Positions 30,950 through 38,454 of a stretch of DNA of 42,269 nucleotides are shown in pieces. Position 1 is the first letter of the stretch. Each line of letters opens with the position of its first letter. A program made the position numbers and the translations under genes. The DNA lies in IMG/VR virus record IMGVR_UViG_3300022221_000014, positions 1-42,269 of that record; one strand, written 5' to 3'. Below the pieces are notes generated by a model. That model saw only the letters and a list, made by a program, of their open reading frames with translations, had not been told where the DNA came from and did no database searches. This DNA is from a virus.

Positions 30950-32059
30950 ATGCCTTTTGAAAGACCAGAACTTGACACACTAGTTGAAAGAGTCGAGACA
31001 GATATTAAAGGTGGGCTCAATTTAACAAATATTTTAAGACGCTCTTTCCTGGGAACAATAGCAAGGGCCATTGCAGGAATGAGTCATTTATTGCTTGGAT
31101 ATTTGACATGGGTCTCAAAGCAAGTCTTTCCAGACACAGCAGAACTTGAATATCTCAATAGATGGGCCTCAATATGGGGAGTCACTAGAAATGAGGCCAC
31201 CTTTGCTCAATTTAGCTTAAAATTCACAGGCAATGATGGAGGGATAATCCCTGCAGGAACAATTGTCCAAAGAGATGATTCCTTTCAATATACAACAGAT
31301 GCTGAGGGGACAATTGGCTCAACAATACCTGGAGAAATCACAGTCCAGGTGACAGCATCAGAGTCTGGATCCAATGGAGACATGACAATCACTCAAAAGC
31401 TCACTCTCTTATCACCAATTGCCAATGTCAACTCAGAGGCAGAAATCACAGCAATTATCACAGATGCTGATGACACAGAGTCCGACAGCTCCCTTAGAGA
31501 CAGATTGATCAATAGGTTGCAACTCCCTCCGCTTGGAGGCTCTGCCAATGATTATATTCAATGGAGCAGAGAGGTGACAGGAGTCACAAGATCATGGGTC
31601 CTCCCATTATTTACAGGGCCAGGAACAGTTGGTGTGAGCTTTGTTGTTGATAATGAGGATCCGATCATCCCGATTCCTGCCAAAGTGACAGAGGTCCAGG
31701 ACTATATTAATGTAAGAAAACCAGTCACAGCACTTGTGACAGTCTTTGCTCCCACAGAGGCAGCAATGGATATGAATATCTCTATCAAGCCTAATATTGT
31801 TGCAGTTCAACAGGACATTATCACAGAGCTTGAGGATCTTATTAAGAGAGATGTCAACCTGGCTGGATCCTACGGTGGGCCAGGAGTGACTCTTGATGGA
31901 GCTCTATTGCTTTCTAAAATTAGACAGGCAATATCTATTGCTCCAGACATTGAGGATTATGAAATCAACACAATAAATGGATTGGCCCCTGCCAATGTTG
32001 TCCCATTGACGGGGGAACTTATCACACTTGGAACAATAACATGGCAGACATTGGCTTAA
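30950..32059 (+). CDS. Baseplate protein J-like, Mu gp47
   Basis: 369 residues. LLGYLTWVSKQVFPDTAELEYLNRWASIWGVTR (in parts) opens the Baseplate_J domain, followed by AGTIVQRDDSFQYTTDAEGTI and the SDSSLRDRLINRLQ..P.GGSANDYIQWSREVTGVTRSWV hallmark. It forms the wedge ring with gp46 and gp48. Overlaps the gp48-like gene by 19 bases. Confidence 0.93.
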   Translation: MPFERPELDTLVERVETDIKGGLNLTNILRRSFLGTIARAIAGMSHLLLGYLTWVSKQVFPDTAELEYLNRWASIWGVTRNEATFAQFSLKFTGNDGGIIPAGTIVQRDDSFQYTTDAEGTIGSTIPGEITVQVTASESGSNGDMTITQKLTLLSPIANVNSEAEITAIITDADDTESDSSLRDRLINRLQLPPLGGSANDYIQWSREVTGVTRSWVLPLFTGPGTVGVSFVVDNEDPIIPIPAKVTEVQDYINVRKPVTALVTVFAPTEAAMDMNISIKPNIVAVQQDIITELEDLIKRDVNLAGSYGGPGVTLDGALLLSKIRQAISIAPDIEDYEINTINGLAPANVVPLTGELITLGTITWQTLA

Positions 32060-32667
32060 GGTCAAAATATTCTAAAGTAATTAGGAGGCTCTTTCCAAAA
32101 GGTCTGGCCTGGTTGGGCCTGCAAGATTTTGAGTCTAACCTTTACAAGCTTTTAGACTCATATTCAAATGAGCCATATAGAATTGATAAAAGATCAACTG
32201 AGCTCATCAAAGAAGTGGACCCAAGAACAACACTTGAATTGCTTAGAGACTGGGAGAGATTGCTCGGCCTGCCAGATGAGTGTGACTCAGCCCCAGAGGA
32301 TCAATCCATCCAGGAGAGGAGAACTCGGATCATCCAGGTTCTCACAACCAGAGGTGGCCAAAATGAATCTTTTTATCAACAACTTGCTGCCAATTTTGGC
32401 TTTGATGTTGACGTTATATCAGCAGAGGATCAGCCTCCATTTTTAGCTGGCCAGGCCAGAGCAGGTGACAGGTTGACCAATGGGCTTTGGAGGTATGCTT
32501 TTGTTATAAAAGCGCCTGCAGAGTTTTTAGTTCTTTTTAAAGCAGGCCAGGGAGCTGCAGGAGATCCACTTGTGAAAGTTGGGAACTCTGTCCTTGAGTG
32601 CTTAATGGAAAAGCATAAGCCTGCTCATACGGTTGTTTTATTTAGTTTTGGAGATGATTCTTTTTAG
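32041..32667 (+). CDS. Baseplate protein, Mu gp48-like (DUF2313)
   Basis: 208 residues. Marks of the DUF2313/YmfQ family: LFPKGLAWLGLQDFESNLYKLLDS near the start, RSTELIKEVDPRTTLELLRDWERLLGLPDECD (~43-80, in parts), then QERRTRIIQVLTTRGGQNESFYQQLAANFGFDVDV. Ends with a CLMEKHKPAHTVVLFSF strand as in the family. It links the baseplate wedge to the fibre. Confidence 0.92.
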   Translation: MADIGLRSKYSKVIRRLFPKGLAWLGLQDFESNLYKLLDSYSNEPYRIDKRSTELIKEVDPRTTLELLRDWERLLGLPDECDSAPEDQSIQERRTRIIQVLTTRGGQNESFYQQLAANFGFDVDVISAEDQPPFLAGQARAGDRLTNGLWRYAFVIKAPAEFLVLFKAGQGAAGDPLVKVGNSVLECLMEKHKPAHTVVLFSFGDDSF

Positions 32668-32678
32668 AGGAGAGTAAT

Positions 32679-33272
32679 ATGTTTAGAATAGATTCAGAGG
32701 GAGCCACGGTCGGCAATAGATTCACAGAGGGAGATCCAGGTCTCTCAATTCCTGCAACAGTGGTAAGTGCAGACTGGCTCAACAGTGTGCAAGAGGAGTT
32801 GATCAAGCCAATTGAAGAGATGGGACTTGCTCTTTCCAAGCCAAGTGAGACTCAGTTTTGGGAGTCACTCCTGGAGTTCTCTTTAAGAGGTGGGAGAAAG
32901 TTGCCATTCTTAGCAACCTTGGCCAACAACACTGGGCCAGCAGATGTCTTAGACAACAATAACGCTGGGGCCGTTCTTAAAGTTGATCGGACAATCACAA
33001 AAAACAAGATCATGTTTTTTGACATTGAAAGAAAGACAGATACTCAAATTGTCAAAGAATATGGGATCTTATTTTTGTCTTACAACTCAAAGGATAATGT
33101 TTTTGAATCTCCAAAATATTTCTCCTTAAATGGAGACGCTGGAACAGTTTTCACTCTTGTTCAAATTGGAGCAACAGATGAATATAAGCTCCAATATACA
33201 ACTGGAGACTTGACTGGGACATCCTATATTGGAACACTAGACATGACATCAATAATTGAAATCAAACAATAA
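32679..33272 (+). CDS. Tail fibre-type protein (collar-like N-terminus)
   Basis: 197 residues behind AGGAGAG. The N-terminus NRFTEGDPGLSIPATVVSADWLNSVQEELIKPIEEMGLAL (in parts) is the typical fibre attachment motif: G-P---PA-VV-A-WLN-VQ-EL---I---G--L. The C-terminal ~110 residues are beta-rich. It is short for a full fibre, so it may be a connector carrying the longer secreted-type protein that follows. Confidence 0.8.
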   Translation: MFRIDSEGATVGNRFTEGDPGLSIPATVVSADWLNSVQEELIKPIEEMGLALSKPSETQFWESLLEFSLRGGRKLPFLATLANNTGPADVLDNNNAGAVLKVDRTITKNKIMFFDIERKTDTQIVKEYGILFLSYNSKDNVFESPKYFSLNGDAGTVFTLVQIGATDEYKLQYTTGDLTGTSYIGTLDMTSIIEIKQ

Positions 33273-33283
33273 CAGGAGGACCA

Positions 33284-35068
33284 ATGAAAAAATTAATTGT
33301 TTTACTTTTTTTTGGCCTAATCTTATCAACTGCCTTTGCTGCCAAGATTCTTGATAATGCTTTAATTATCAATGATCCAGGGAATGCATCTGCTGACAAG
33401 ATAATCAAATTAGGTCCTAACAGAATAATCAGATCAAATGAGACATCAGGAGAGATTGAGTTCTCCTTTGATGGAGGGACCAATTACTCAACCATGGGCT
33501 CAGGTGGCGGTGGCGGAGGTGAGAACTTCAATAATATTTTTGTTGATAGCGACAACCCGAACTCAGAGAAAGGGGAGGCAGGATGGACTGGGACAGGAGG
33601 GACTTTTGTTTCTCAGACAACTGATCCACTAGAGGGAAAGGCCTCTTTTGAATTTACTCCAGCAGCTCAAAATGATGAGAGATGCTCTGCACTTCTTGAC
33701 TTTGACAAAGATGTTGTTAAGGGTCGCTCATGTGAGGGCCGAATTGATTACATTGGAGGAGATCTCAACCTTGATCTTTTGGTTGTTGATGGGAATGGAA
33801 CAATCCTGAATCCTCTCTTTGGAACAACAACAACAGATGGCAACAACAGATCCTTGCCAGTTCATACAATAGCAGCTCCTCATTCAGTAAGTTTTTTATG
33901 TCCATCAGCAGCAGACATTGCAGGTGATTCATTAAAAGGTGATATCAAGCTTTGTGTGAAAAACGTGGGAGCATCGGCCTCTCCAATTATAAAGTGGGAT
34001 AAGTCTTATATGGGAACCTTACAAGGGCTAACCGAGACAACTACGCCCGACACGTTAACCGCAGTCATGAACGGGGTATCGTGTGCAGTAATAAGCGAAA
34101 ACGTAAGCGGATGGGTGACTTCAACAATTGACTCGGCGGTCGGGGATTGTTTTGTCGACTATTCAGGACTCGGATTGACATATACACCATCAATAAGCGC
34201 ATCTATAACATATTCAGGTGGCGTGAAATTTGCCTCTGCAAATTCTGCAACATCATCGGGAGTTTCCTTAAACTCTTTCAATGCAGTAAACACTTTAGAA
34301 GACCCGGCTCTTTACTTTATAACCTTAACAAAGCAAGAGTCAGAGGCAAAACAATCCGTTCAAGTTTATAAGTCTATTCCTAAAGTTAGTGAGAACGAGA
34401 ACGAGTTTAACATACAGCTTTCCACGACTGACACAAGCGCAACGTGCGGACAGTCAAGTGAGAATGTACCTTGGACAAACGGATGCTCCACTGCTGGGGG
34501 AACTGGTGACAATAAACTGACATTCAAATCTGGAGTCTTTACGGCTGCACCGAGGTGTTCTTGCACAGTTGAAAACGCGGGGGACAGAGAGTGTACTCTG
34601 GAGACAGCTAGCACTTACCTTGTGTATCACGTTAGAACGTCGGCAGGGACAGGGGTAAATGATACCGTTAACATTTTTTGCAGTAAATCAAAAGACGACT
34701 ACAAAAAACCAACCGTTCAACCAATAATAGTTGGTCAAGTCGTGAACTCTTACGCTGAAAATGCGAGTAAGAATGTTAGGGTTGAGAGTTGCTTGATTGC
34801 AAATTCTGGAACTCCTTCGGCGGTAGGGGGTATGTGCGCAGGATGGGTTGATTCGATTGTTGACACTGCGCTAGGCACTGCCACCGTAAATTTTAAACCA
34901 GGTATTTTTAATGGTGCTCCAGAGTGTACGTGTTCAGCGAAAACATCGGCAGGCTGGGGATGCAATCCTAATACAACACTTTCTACATCGGCATTGTTTT
35001 ATACTGTAAACTCCACTAATAATTTAGCAGATGCGGATTTTATAATAAACTGCAAGGGAGAAAGATAA
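33284..35068 (+). CDS. Signal-peptide-bearing, cysteine-rich fibre-like protein
   Basis: 594 residues behind ACAGGAGGACC. Residues 1-20 (MKKLIVLLFFGLILSTAFAA) are a clear Sec signal peptide, unexpected for a tail protein. A beta region and a GSGGGGGG linker (~71-79) follow, then a beta domain to ~245. From ~246 the codon use changes sharply (CpG-rich). The last ~220 residues hold two related ~100-residue units with repeated cysteines (GVF..APRCSC at ~415, GIFNGAPECTC at ~540, each ending in a D..IN/IFC strand), and a weaker first copy at ~265. Probably a receptor-binding or host-surface protein. Confidence 0.75.
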   Translation: MKKLIVLLFFGLILSTAFAAKILDNALIINDPGNASADKIIKLGPNRIIRSNETSGEIEFSFDGGTNYSTMGSGGGGGGENFNNIFVDSDNPNSEKGEAGWTGTGGTFVSQTTDPLEGKASFEFTPAAQNDERCSALLDFDKDVVKGRSCEGRIDYIGGDLNLDLLVVDGNGTILNPLFGTTTTDGNNRSLPVHTIAAPHSVSFLCPSAADIAGDSLKGDIKLCVKNVGASASPIIKWDKSYMGTLQGLTETTTPDTLTAVMNGVSCAVISENVSGWVTSTIDSAVGDCFVDYSGLGLTYTPSISASITYSGGVKFASANSATSSGVSLNSFNAVNTLEDPALYFITLTKQESEAKQSVQVYKSIPKVSENENEFNIQLSTTDTSATCGQSSENVPWTNGCSTAGGTGDNKLTFKSGVFTAAPRCSCTVENAGDRECTLETASTYLVYHVRTSAGTGVNDTVNIFCSKSKDDYKKPTVQPIIVGQVVNSYAENASKNVRVESCLIANSGTPSAVGGMCAGWVDSIVDTALGTATVNFKPGIFNGAPECTCSAKTSAGWGCNPNTTLSTSALFYTVNSTNNLADADFIINCKGER

Positions 35069-35069
35069 T

Positions 35070-35576
35070 ATGAAATTTTTAATTTTACTTTTAATAAGTT
35101 TTTCAGCAATGGCAAGCTACTTGCCAGAATCAAAAGTAGGAAAGAGTACCGATGGCTTGACTATTTATTCTAAAAAAGAAAAATGCGAGCAAGTTTACAG
35201 TGAGCCTTGTATTTCAATTAGAAAAACCGGAAACAATTCATTCCATAAAATTCAACCAGAAGCACAAATGAAACAAGATGTTGAATCTTGCATTGATGGA
35301 TCTGACTGCCAAGCAAAACTTGAAATTAAAGTCTGCTCACACCCAGGGGGCCAGGCCATCAAGAATCTTGACCTAATGGAGATTTATTGCACATGGACTC
35401 GAAAGAAACAAATTGTTGAGGACGCTGCCTTGAAAGCTCAATATTTATTCCAAGAAAATAAAAACAAGCAAGATAAGATTGACGCTAAAAATGCTGTAAA
35501 AGCCTTAAAAGATGAGGCAGTCTTGACAGATGCCCAGCGAGATCAAGTTCTTAAATACTTACTGGAAAAACTTTAA
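35070..35576 (+). CDS. Secreted hypothetical protein
   Basis: 168 residues; ATG 35070 directly follows the previous stop. Residues 1-15 (MKFLILLLISFSAMA) form a signal peptide with an AMA cleavage site. The mature part has six cysteines within ~85 residues (KCEQVYSEPC, ESCIDGSDC, VCSHP, YCTW), implying disulfides, then a Lys-rich helical tail of ~60 residues. Likely periplasmic, and a partner of the preceding cysteine-rich protein. No family recognised. Confidence 0.7.
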   Translation: MKFLILLLISFSAMASYLPESKVGKSTDGLTIYSKKEKCEQVYSEPCISIRKTGNNSFHKIQPEAQMKQDVESCIDGSDCQAKLEIKVCSHPGGQAIKNLDLMEIYCTWTRKKQIVEDAALKAQYLFQENKNKQDKIDAKNAVKALKDEAVLTDAQRDQVLKYLLEKL

Positions 35577-35617
35577 AAAAGAGATAGTTGGAATCTACTT
35601 TTTATAGGTGATAAAAT

Positions 35618-35842
35618 ATGACAATGAGTGACAAAGAGCTTAATGCGATAGTTAAAAATGAGATTGAGTGGAGAAAGCAGCTCTGGAAAAAACTTGAAAG
35701 CACTGAGGAAAGCCTCAATGCTTTTAAGCTGGACATGACTGAGACAACCTCAACAATGAAAGTAAAACTTGGCTTTATTGGATCCTTTTTTGGATTTATT
35801 GGTGGAGCCGTGGTTGCAATAATTGCTGCCATAATTAAATAA
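35618..35842 (+). CDS. Coiled-coil protein with C-terminal membrane helix (XhlA/holin-associated type)
   Basis: 74 residues. Residues ~5-48 are a charged helix (DKELNAIVKNEIEWRKQLWKKLE), and ~50-73 (LGFIGSFFGFIGGAVVAIIAAIIK) a single hydrophobic helix at the C-terminus. The layout is that of small holin-associated XhlA-like proteins. First gene of the lysis-type cassette upstream of the amidase. Confidence 0.7.
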   Translation: MTMSDKELNAIVKNEIEWRKQLWKKLESTEESLNAFKLDMTETTSTMKVKLGFIGSFFGFIGGAVVAIIAAIIK

Positions 35843-35856
35843 TAGGAGACTGTAAA

Positions 35857-36213
35857 ATGAACAAAGTAATTCAAATGATCTTGGGAGTGATTTCAATGAT
35901 TGCTCCTCAACTTAAAAAAGAGGACTCAACAGAGGGAATCAAAGAAACAAAAGAGATGCTTATTGGTGTCAATGAAGTTTCTCTTTCTCTTTGTGAAAAG
36001 CTAAAAGATGGAATTCAATTCCAAGATGGAGTTGAGTTTTATAATGAGCTCACAAAAGATGAAGAGTTCAAAGCAAAAGTTATTGCTGCTTATGATGGCC
36101 GTCAAAAGATTCCTGCAGAGGTCAAAGATGTTGACACAGGTGAGGGCCTGGAGCTTGTAGCAGTTCAATTGGAGTACATGCCAAAATATGTTGAAACTTT
36201 CAAAAAAGGATAA
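35857..36213 (+). CDS. Hypothetical protein of the lysis region
   Basis: 118 residues, AGGAGA before the ATG. N-terminal amphipathic/hydrophobic helix (VIQMILGVISMIAPQL), then acidic helices (STEGIKETKEMLIGVNEVSLSLCEKL) and EFYNELTKDEEFKAKVIAAYDGRQKIPAEV. No family recognised. It may be a membrane-associated partner of the holin-like neighbours. Confidence 0.6.
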   Translation: MNKVIQMILGVISMIAPQLKKEDSTEGIKETKEMLIGVNEVSLSLCEKLKDGIQFQDGVEFYNELTKDEEFKAKVIAAYDGRQKIPAEVKDVDTGEGLELVAVQLEYMPKYVETFKKG

Positions 36214-36334
36214 TCCCTTTTATAAAAGATTTTCTTTTTGGCTTAAGATGGCCTTAATATTGGGAGCATCAATTGCTCCCTTTTTTGATCCTGAGACCAG
36301 GAGAGCAATAATATTTTTAATCATAGGAGCCTAG
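36188..36334 (+). CDS. 48-residue membrane protein, holin candidate
   Basis: ATG 36188 lies inside the previous gene in another frame; the TAG at 36332-36334 directly touches the next ATG. Residues ~13-28 (FSFWLKMALILGASIAPFF) and ~38-48 (AIIFLIIGA at the end) are hydrophobic, with DNPFYKR and DPETRR as charged turns. Small size, two hydrophobic stretches and position before the amidase fit a holin or pinholin. The GGAG is 13 bases upstream, a long spacing, so translation could be coupled. Confidence 0.5.
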   Translation: MLKLSKKDNPFYKRFSFWLKMALILGASIAPFFDPETRRAIIFLIIGA

Positions 36335-36553
36335 ATGGAATATTTACTGATAGCCCTTAATCTTGCCAATGAGATCATGAAACAAATACCAGACTATGAC
36401 CAAAGAAAGAGAAAGGAATTTTATAAGAAAGTTCTCTCCCTCCAGGATGAATGGCATAAACCATATGACCAGAGAGATGATGACCTCATTCTCAATCTAA
36501 GAGATGAGCTTGGGACGTTTCTTAAAGCATTTTATAAGGAGGTTCGGCCATGA
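36335..36553 (+). CDS. Hypothetical protein of the lysis region
   Basis: 72 residues, ATG right after the preceding TAG with AGGAG five bases upstream. A slightly hydrophobic start (EYLLIALNLANEIMKQI), then a very charged helix (DQRKRKEFYKKVLSLQDEWHKPYDQRDDDLI). It could be a cytoplasmic antiholin or i-spanin-like helper, but it lacks a true transmembrane segment. ATGA overlap with the lipoprotein gene. Confidence 0.55.
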   Translation: MEYLLIALNLANEIMKQIPDYDQRKRKEFYKKVLSLQDEWHKPYDQRDDDLILNLRDELGTFLKAFYKEVRP

Positions 36554-36861
36554 GAGGCTTTTTAACTATATTCTTAGCAGTCACATTGATCACACTCATT
36601 GAGGCATGTGCAATGGGTGGAAAGTCCATCAAGCCAAGAAAGATGCAGGATAAGATGTGGCATTTATGCCAGGACTCTGAGATGCAATATCACAACAACC
36701 TGGATCCAGTTGGGAAAGTATGCAATCAGACCTGCCTTAAAAGAAAGAAAGGAAAATGTAATGAATGGCAGAGAAACATCAAGGATCTCAATAAAAAAGA
36801 GGATTTTCTTTTTTTCAGGAATGGTGCTTTTGTTCTTATTGATGAGGATCAGCTTAAGTGA
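36550..36861 (+). CDS. Small lipoprotein, o-spanin-like candidate
   Basis: 103 residues. Residues 1-19 are a hydrophobic signal (GFLTIFLAVTLITLIEA) with C20 in a lipobox-like IEAC. The mature part is small, basic and has four further cysteines (LCQDSE, VCNQTCLKRKKGKC), so disulfides are likely in the periplasm. Placement directly before the amidase suits an outer-membrane spanin subunit, although no proline-rich segment is seen. GTGA overlap with the amidase. Confidence 0.6.
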   Translation: MRGFLTIFLAVTLITLIEACAMGGKSIKPRKMQDKMWHLCQDSEMQYHNNLDPVGKVCNQTCLKRKKGKCNEWQRNIKDLNKKEDFLFFRNGAFVLIDEDQLK

Positions 36862-37313
36862 GACCAATAAACTTTCTAGTCATTCATTGTTCGGCCTCAG
36901 ACAATCCAGGAGACGATTCTCCAGAGAGGATTCACTTACTCCACACAGGCAATAAAAAGACTCCCATCATCTGGGGGAGATATCACACTCATTGCTTTGG
37001 CTGGAAAGACACAGGATATCAATTCATAATTACTCAAGACGGGGTCACTCATCGGGCCAGGCCCGTGGAGAAAGCAGGAGCCCATTGTAAGGGATTCAAC
37101 AAGACATCCATTGGGATATGCCTCACAGGTGATCAGGAGTTTACAGAGGCTCAATTTAGAGCTCTTGCGGTCCTGGTTGATAAGTTGATATTGGAGCATG
37201 ACCTGAGTATCATAGACGTAATGGGACATCGTGACCTTGATAAGACAAAGCCTTGTCCAAATTTTGATGTCCATGAAATCTTAAGAAAATATAAGGCCCA
37301 GGAAAATGATTAA
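36858..37313 (+). CDS. N-acetylmuramoyl-L-alanine amidase (T7 lysozyme-like endolysin)
   Basis: 151 residues from GTG 36858, the length of T7 lysozyme (151). Amidase_2 zinc ligands: H10 (VIHCSAS), H124 (MGHRD) and C133 (KPCPNF); catalytic K131 and Y54 (GYQF) are also present, with AGAHCKGFNKTSIGICLTGD between. It cuts the amide bond between MurNAc and L-Ala in peptidoglycan. No signal peptide, so it needs a holin. Overlaps the next gene by 8 bases. Confidence 0.93.
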   Translation: MRPINFLVIHCSASDNPGDDSPERIHLLHTGNKKTPIIWGRYHTHCFGWKDTGYQFIITQDGVTHRARPVEKAGAHCKGFNKTSIGICLTGDQEFTEAQFRALAVLVDKLILEHDLSIIDVMGHRDLDKTKPCPNFDVHEILRKYKAQEND

Positions 37314-37530
37314 TTACAGCATCCATTCACAGCTTGCTCCAATTGTGGAGAGTGTAACAGGCCAAGACCTGGAGGCAAGTTTCTATCAATCAAAGATGCT
37401 CAATGCAGAGGTCTCATCAAAAGAGATTGTCATGGAGTCGATTGATGGCCAGGCCATAGAGGCCACATTTTACATTGATGACTTAGAATATTTTTTAGAC
37501 AATACAGAAATCATAGGAGACGCATCATGA
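37306..37530 (+). CDS. Hypothetical protein
   Basis: 74 residues; ATG 37306 overlaps the amidase end. Acidic and beta-rich, with two internal echoes (DLEASFYQSKMLNAEV and AIEATFYIDDLEYFL). That internal repeat suggests a small beta structure. No family recognised; likely part of the late region's last transcript. Confidence 0.55.
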   Translation: MINYSIHSQLAPIVESVTGQDLEASFYQSKMLNAEVSSKEIVMESIDGQAIEATFYIDDLEYFLDNTEIIGDAS

Positions 37531-37874
37531 AATGCTCAGTAAAAAACTTAATCAAAATCACTCAAGGATCCAAAGAGGATGTCATCATCAGACTTTCAGA
37601 TCCAATCAGTCAGGAGCGTTTTGACCTTACTCCCTTTGAGAGTGCAAAGGCCTGCTTTAAGACAACTGCAGGAATAAAGATTGAGAAAATAATTGCATGG
37701 CCAACAGCAGAGCCAAAACTTGGAAAAATTGAATTCACTTTAGACTCAGCAGACACAGCTCAATTTGACAAAGAGATGAGGAGCTTTGAGCTTGAACTTG
37801 TTTATACTGGAGCTGCCAATAATCATATTGTTGTCCTTGAAAATGCTTTAGAAATATCAGAAAGAATTTGTTAA
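37527..37874 (+). CDS. Small Ig-like/BppU_N-like protein
   Basis: 115 residues; ATGA overlap. ITQGSKEDVIIRLSDPISQERFDLTPFESAKACFKTTAG...GKIEFTLDSADTAQFDKEMRSFELELVYTG (in parts) fits the pattern of baseplate or fibre Ig-like N-terminal domains such as BppU_N: alternate strands with a G-D--I-L-L-D---P-DLT motif. It could be a small virion surface protein. Last gene before the bidirectional terminator. Confidence 0.6.
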   Translation: MKCSVKNLIKITQGSKEDVIIRLSDPISQERFDLTPFESAKACFKTTAGIKIEKIIAWPTAEPKLGKIEFTLDSADTAQFDKEMRSFELELVYTGAANNHIVVLENALEISERIC

Positions 37875-37883
37875 AAATAAAAG

Positions 37884-37904
37884 GGCTCCATCTCTGGAGC
37901 CTTT
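37884..37904. terminator. Bidirectional intrinsic terminator of the late operon
   Basis: GGCTCC (37884-37889) and GGAGCC (37896-37901) form a stem with a 6-base loop. On the + strand TTTAATTAA follows. On the - strand the tail is CTTTTATTTTT, serving the convergent small gene at 37907-38074. It separates late from early transcription. Confidence 0.8.
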
Positions 37905-37906
37905 AA

Positions 37907-38074
37907 TTAAGAATTGATTAATGACTCAGCTCTCAAGAGCTCCTTTGTGGCCCTAACAAGATCATAAGCTGATGATGTTTTTTGTTCTGCAAGTTTTTTT
38001 GCCTCAACAATAATGTCCTCTTTAAGTTGCTCAATCCCTTTTGGCTCGGTTGATTTCTTTTTTGCTCCTGACAT
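37907..38074 (-). CDS. Small helical protein on the minus strand
   Basis: 55 residues: MSGAKKKSTEPKGIEQLKED at the start, then helical IIVEAKKLAEQKTSSAYDLV and RATKELLRAESLINS. ATG 38074 has GGAGG five bases upstream, and codon use matches the phage. A longer frame on the same strand (37933-38145) reads as noise. Convergent with the late operon and divergent from the early HTH gene, so it may be a regulator, but no DNA-binding motif is certain. Confidence 0.6.
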   Translation of the reverse strand: MSGAKKKSTEPKGIEQLKEDIIVEAKKLAEQKTSSAYDLVRATKELLRAESLINS

Positions 38075-38106
38075 GCAGTCCTCCATGTTTTGTTGATATT
38101 AATAAC

Positions 38107-38122
38107 AAGTAAGTAAAGATTA
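38107..38122 (+). promoter_or_regulatory. Shared 16-base control element, copy 2
   Basis: AAGTAAGTAAAGATTA, matching 7878-7893 in 15 of 16 positions and in the same orientation. It lies 33 bases from the minus-strand gene start, where a repressor could block that promoter. Confidence 0.55.
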
Positions 38123-38208
38123 AGTTCCAAGGACCCATCAGTCAAACATGTCTAAATGCATCAAGTTGCTTAATTTATAAGAGTTCCATAAGTTTTATCA
38201 GAAAGTTT

Positions 38209-38237
38209 TTGACACAGAATAACACTTTGAATATCTT
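38209..38237 (+). promoter_or_regulatory. Sigma70-like early promoter
   Basis: A perfect -35 TTGACA (38209-38214), a 17-base spacer and -10 TATCTT (38232-38237, 4 of 6 consensus bases). The start point would be ~30 bases before the ATG at 38272. The best-looking promoter in the genome. Confidence 0.7.
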
Positions 38238-38271
38238 TGTTTCATATTGATTCAAAAAGTATGGAGTATTA

Positions 38272-38454
38272 ATGAAAGATATTTTCAAAGTCTTAGACAG
38301 GCTTGTGAAAGAGAGAGGCATCTTACAAGTTGCAGATCTCTTGGGCCATTCTAACAGCTTAAGACTTAAAAGATGGATTGCAGCAGGCAGCATCCCAGAG
38401 TCTCAAAGAGAGGGGGTCAAAGCGATCCTGGAACTTAGAGGAGAGCTGGAATGA
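38272..38454 (+). CDS. Cro-like helix-turn-helix protein
   Basis: 60 residues, GGAG five bases upstream. A single DNA-binding fold: FKVLDRLVKERGILQVADLL, GHSNSLRLKRWIAAGSIPES (recognition helix ~28-36) and REGVKAILELRGEL. Small size and place directly behind the early promoter suggest autoregulation in the manner of Cro. Overlaps the Sak4-like gene by ATGA. Confidence 0.7.
   Translation: MKDIFKVLDRLVKERGILQVADLLGHSNSLRLKRWIAAGSIPESQREGVKAILELRGELE

Larger units (their letters stand above)
38075..38271. promoter_or_regulatory. Divergent control region of the early operon
   Basis: About 200 bases between the minus-strand small gene and the HTH gene. It holds the shared 16-base element (38107-38122), an ATGCATC word as in the 7.8-kb region, and a strong promoter (38209-38237). 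Very A+T-rich. This is the likely master early promoter region. Confidence 0.65.

Noticed and set aside
37933-38145. 70-codon minus-strand frame
   Set aside because: A different frame (37907-38074) on the same strand has a GGAGG site, normal codon use and coherent helices; this one does not.
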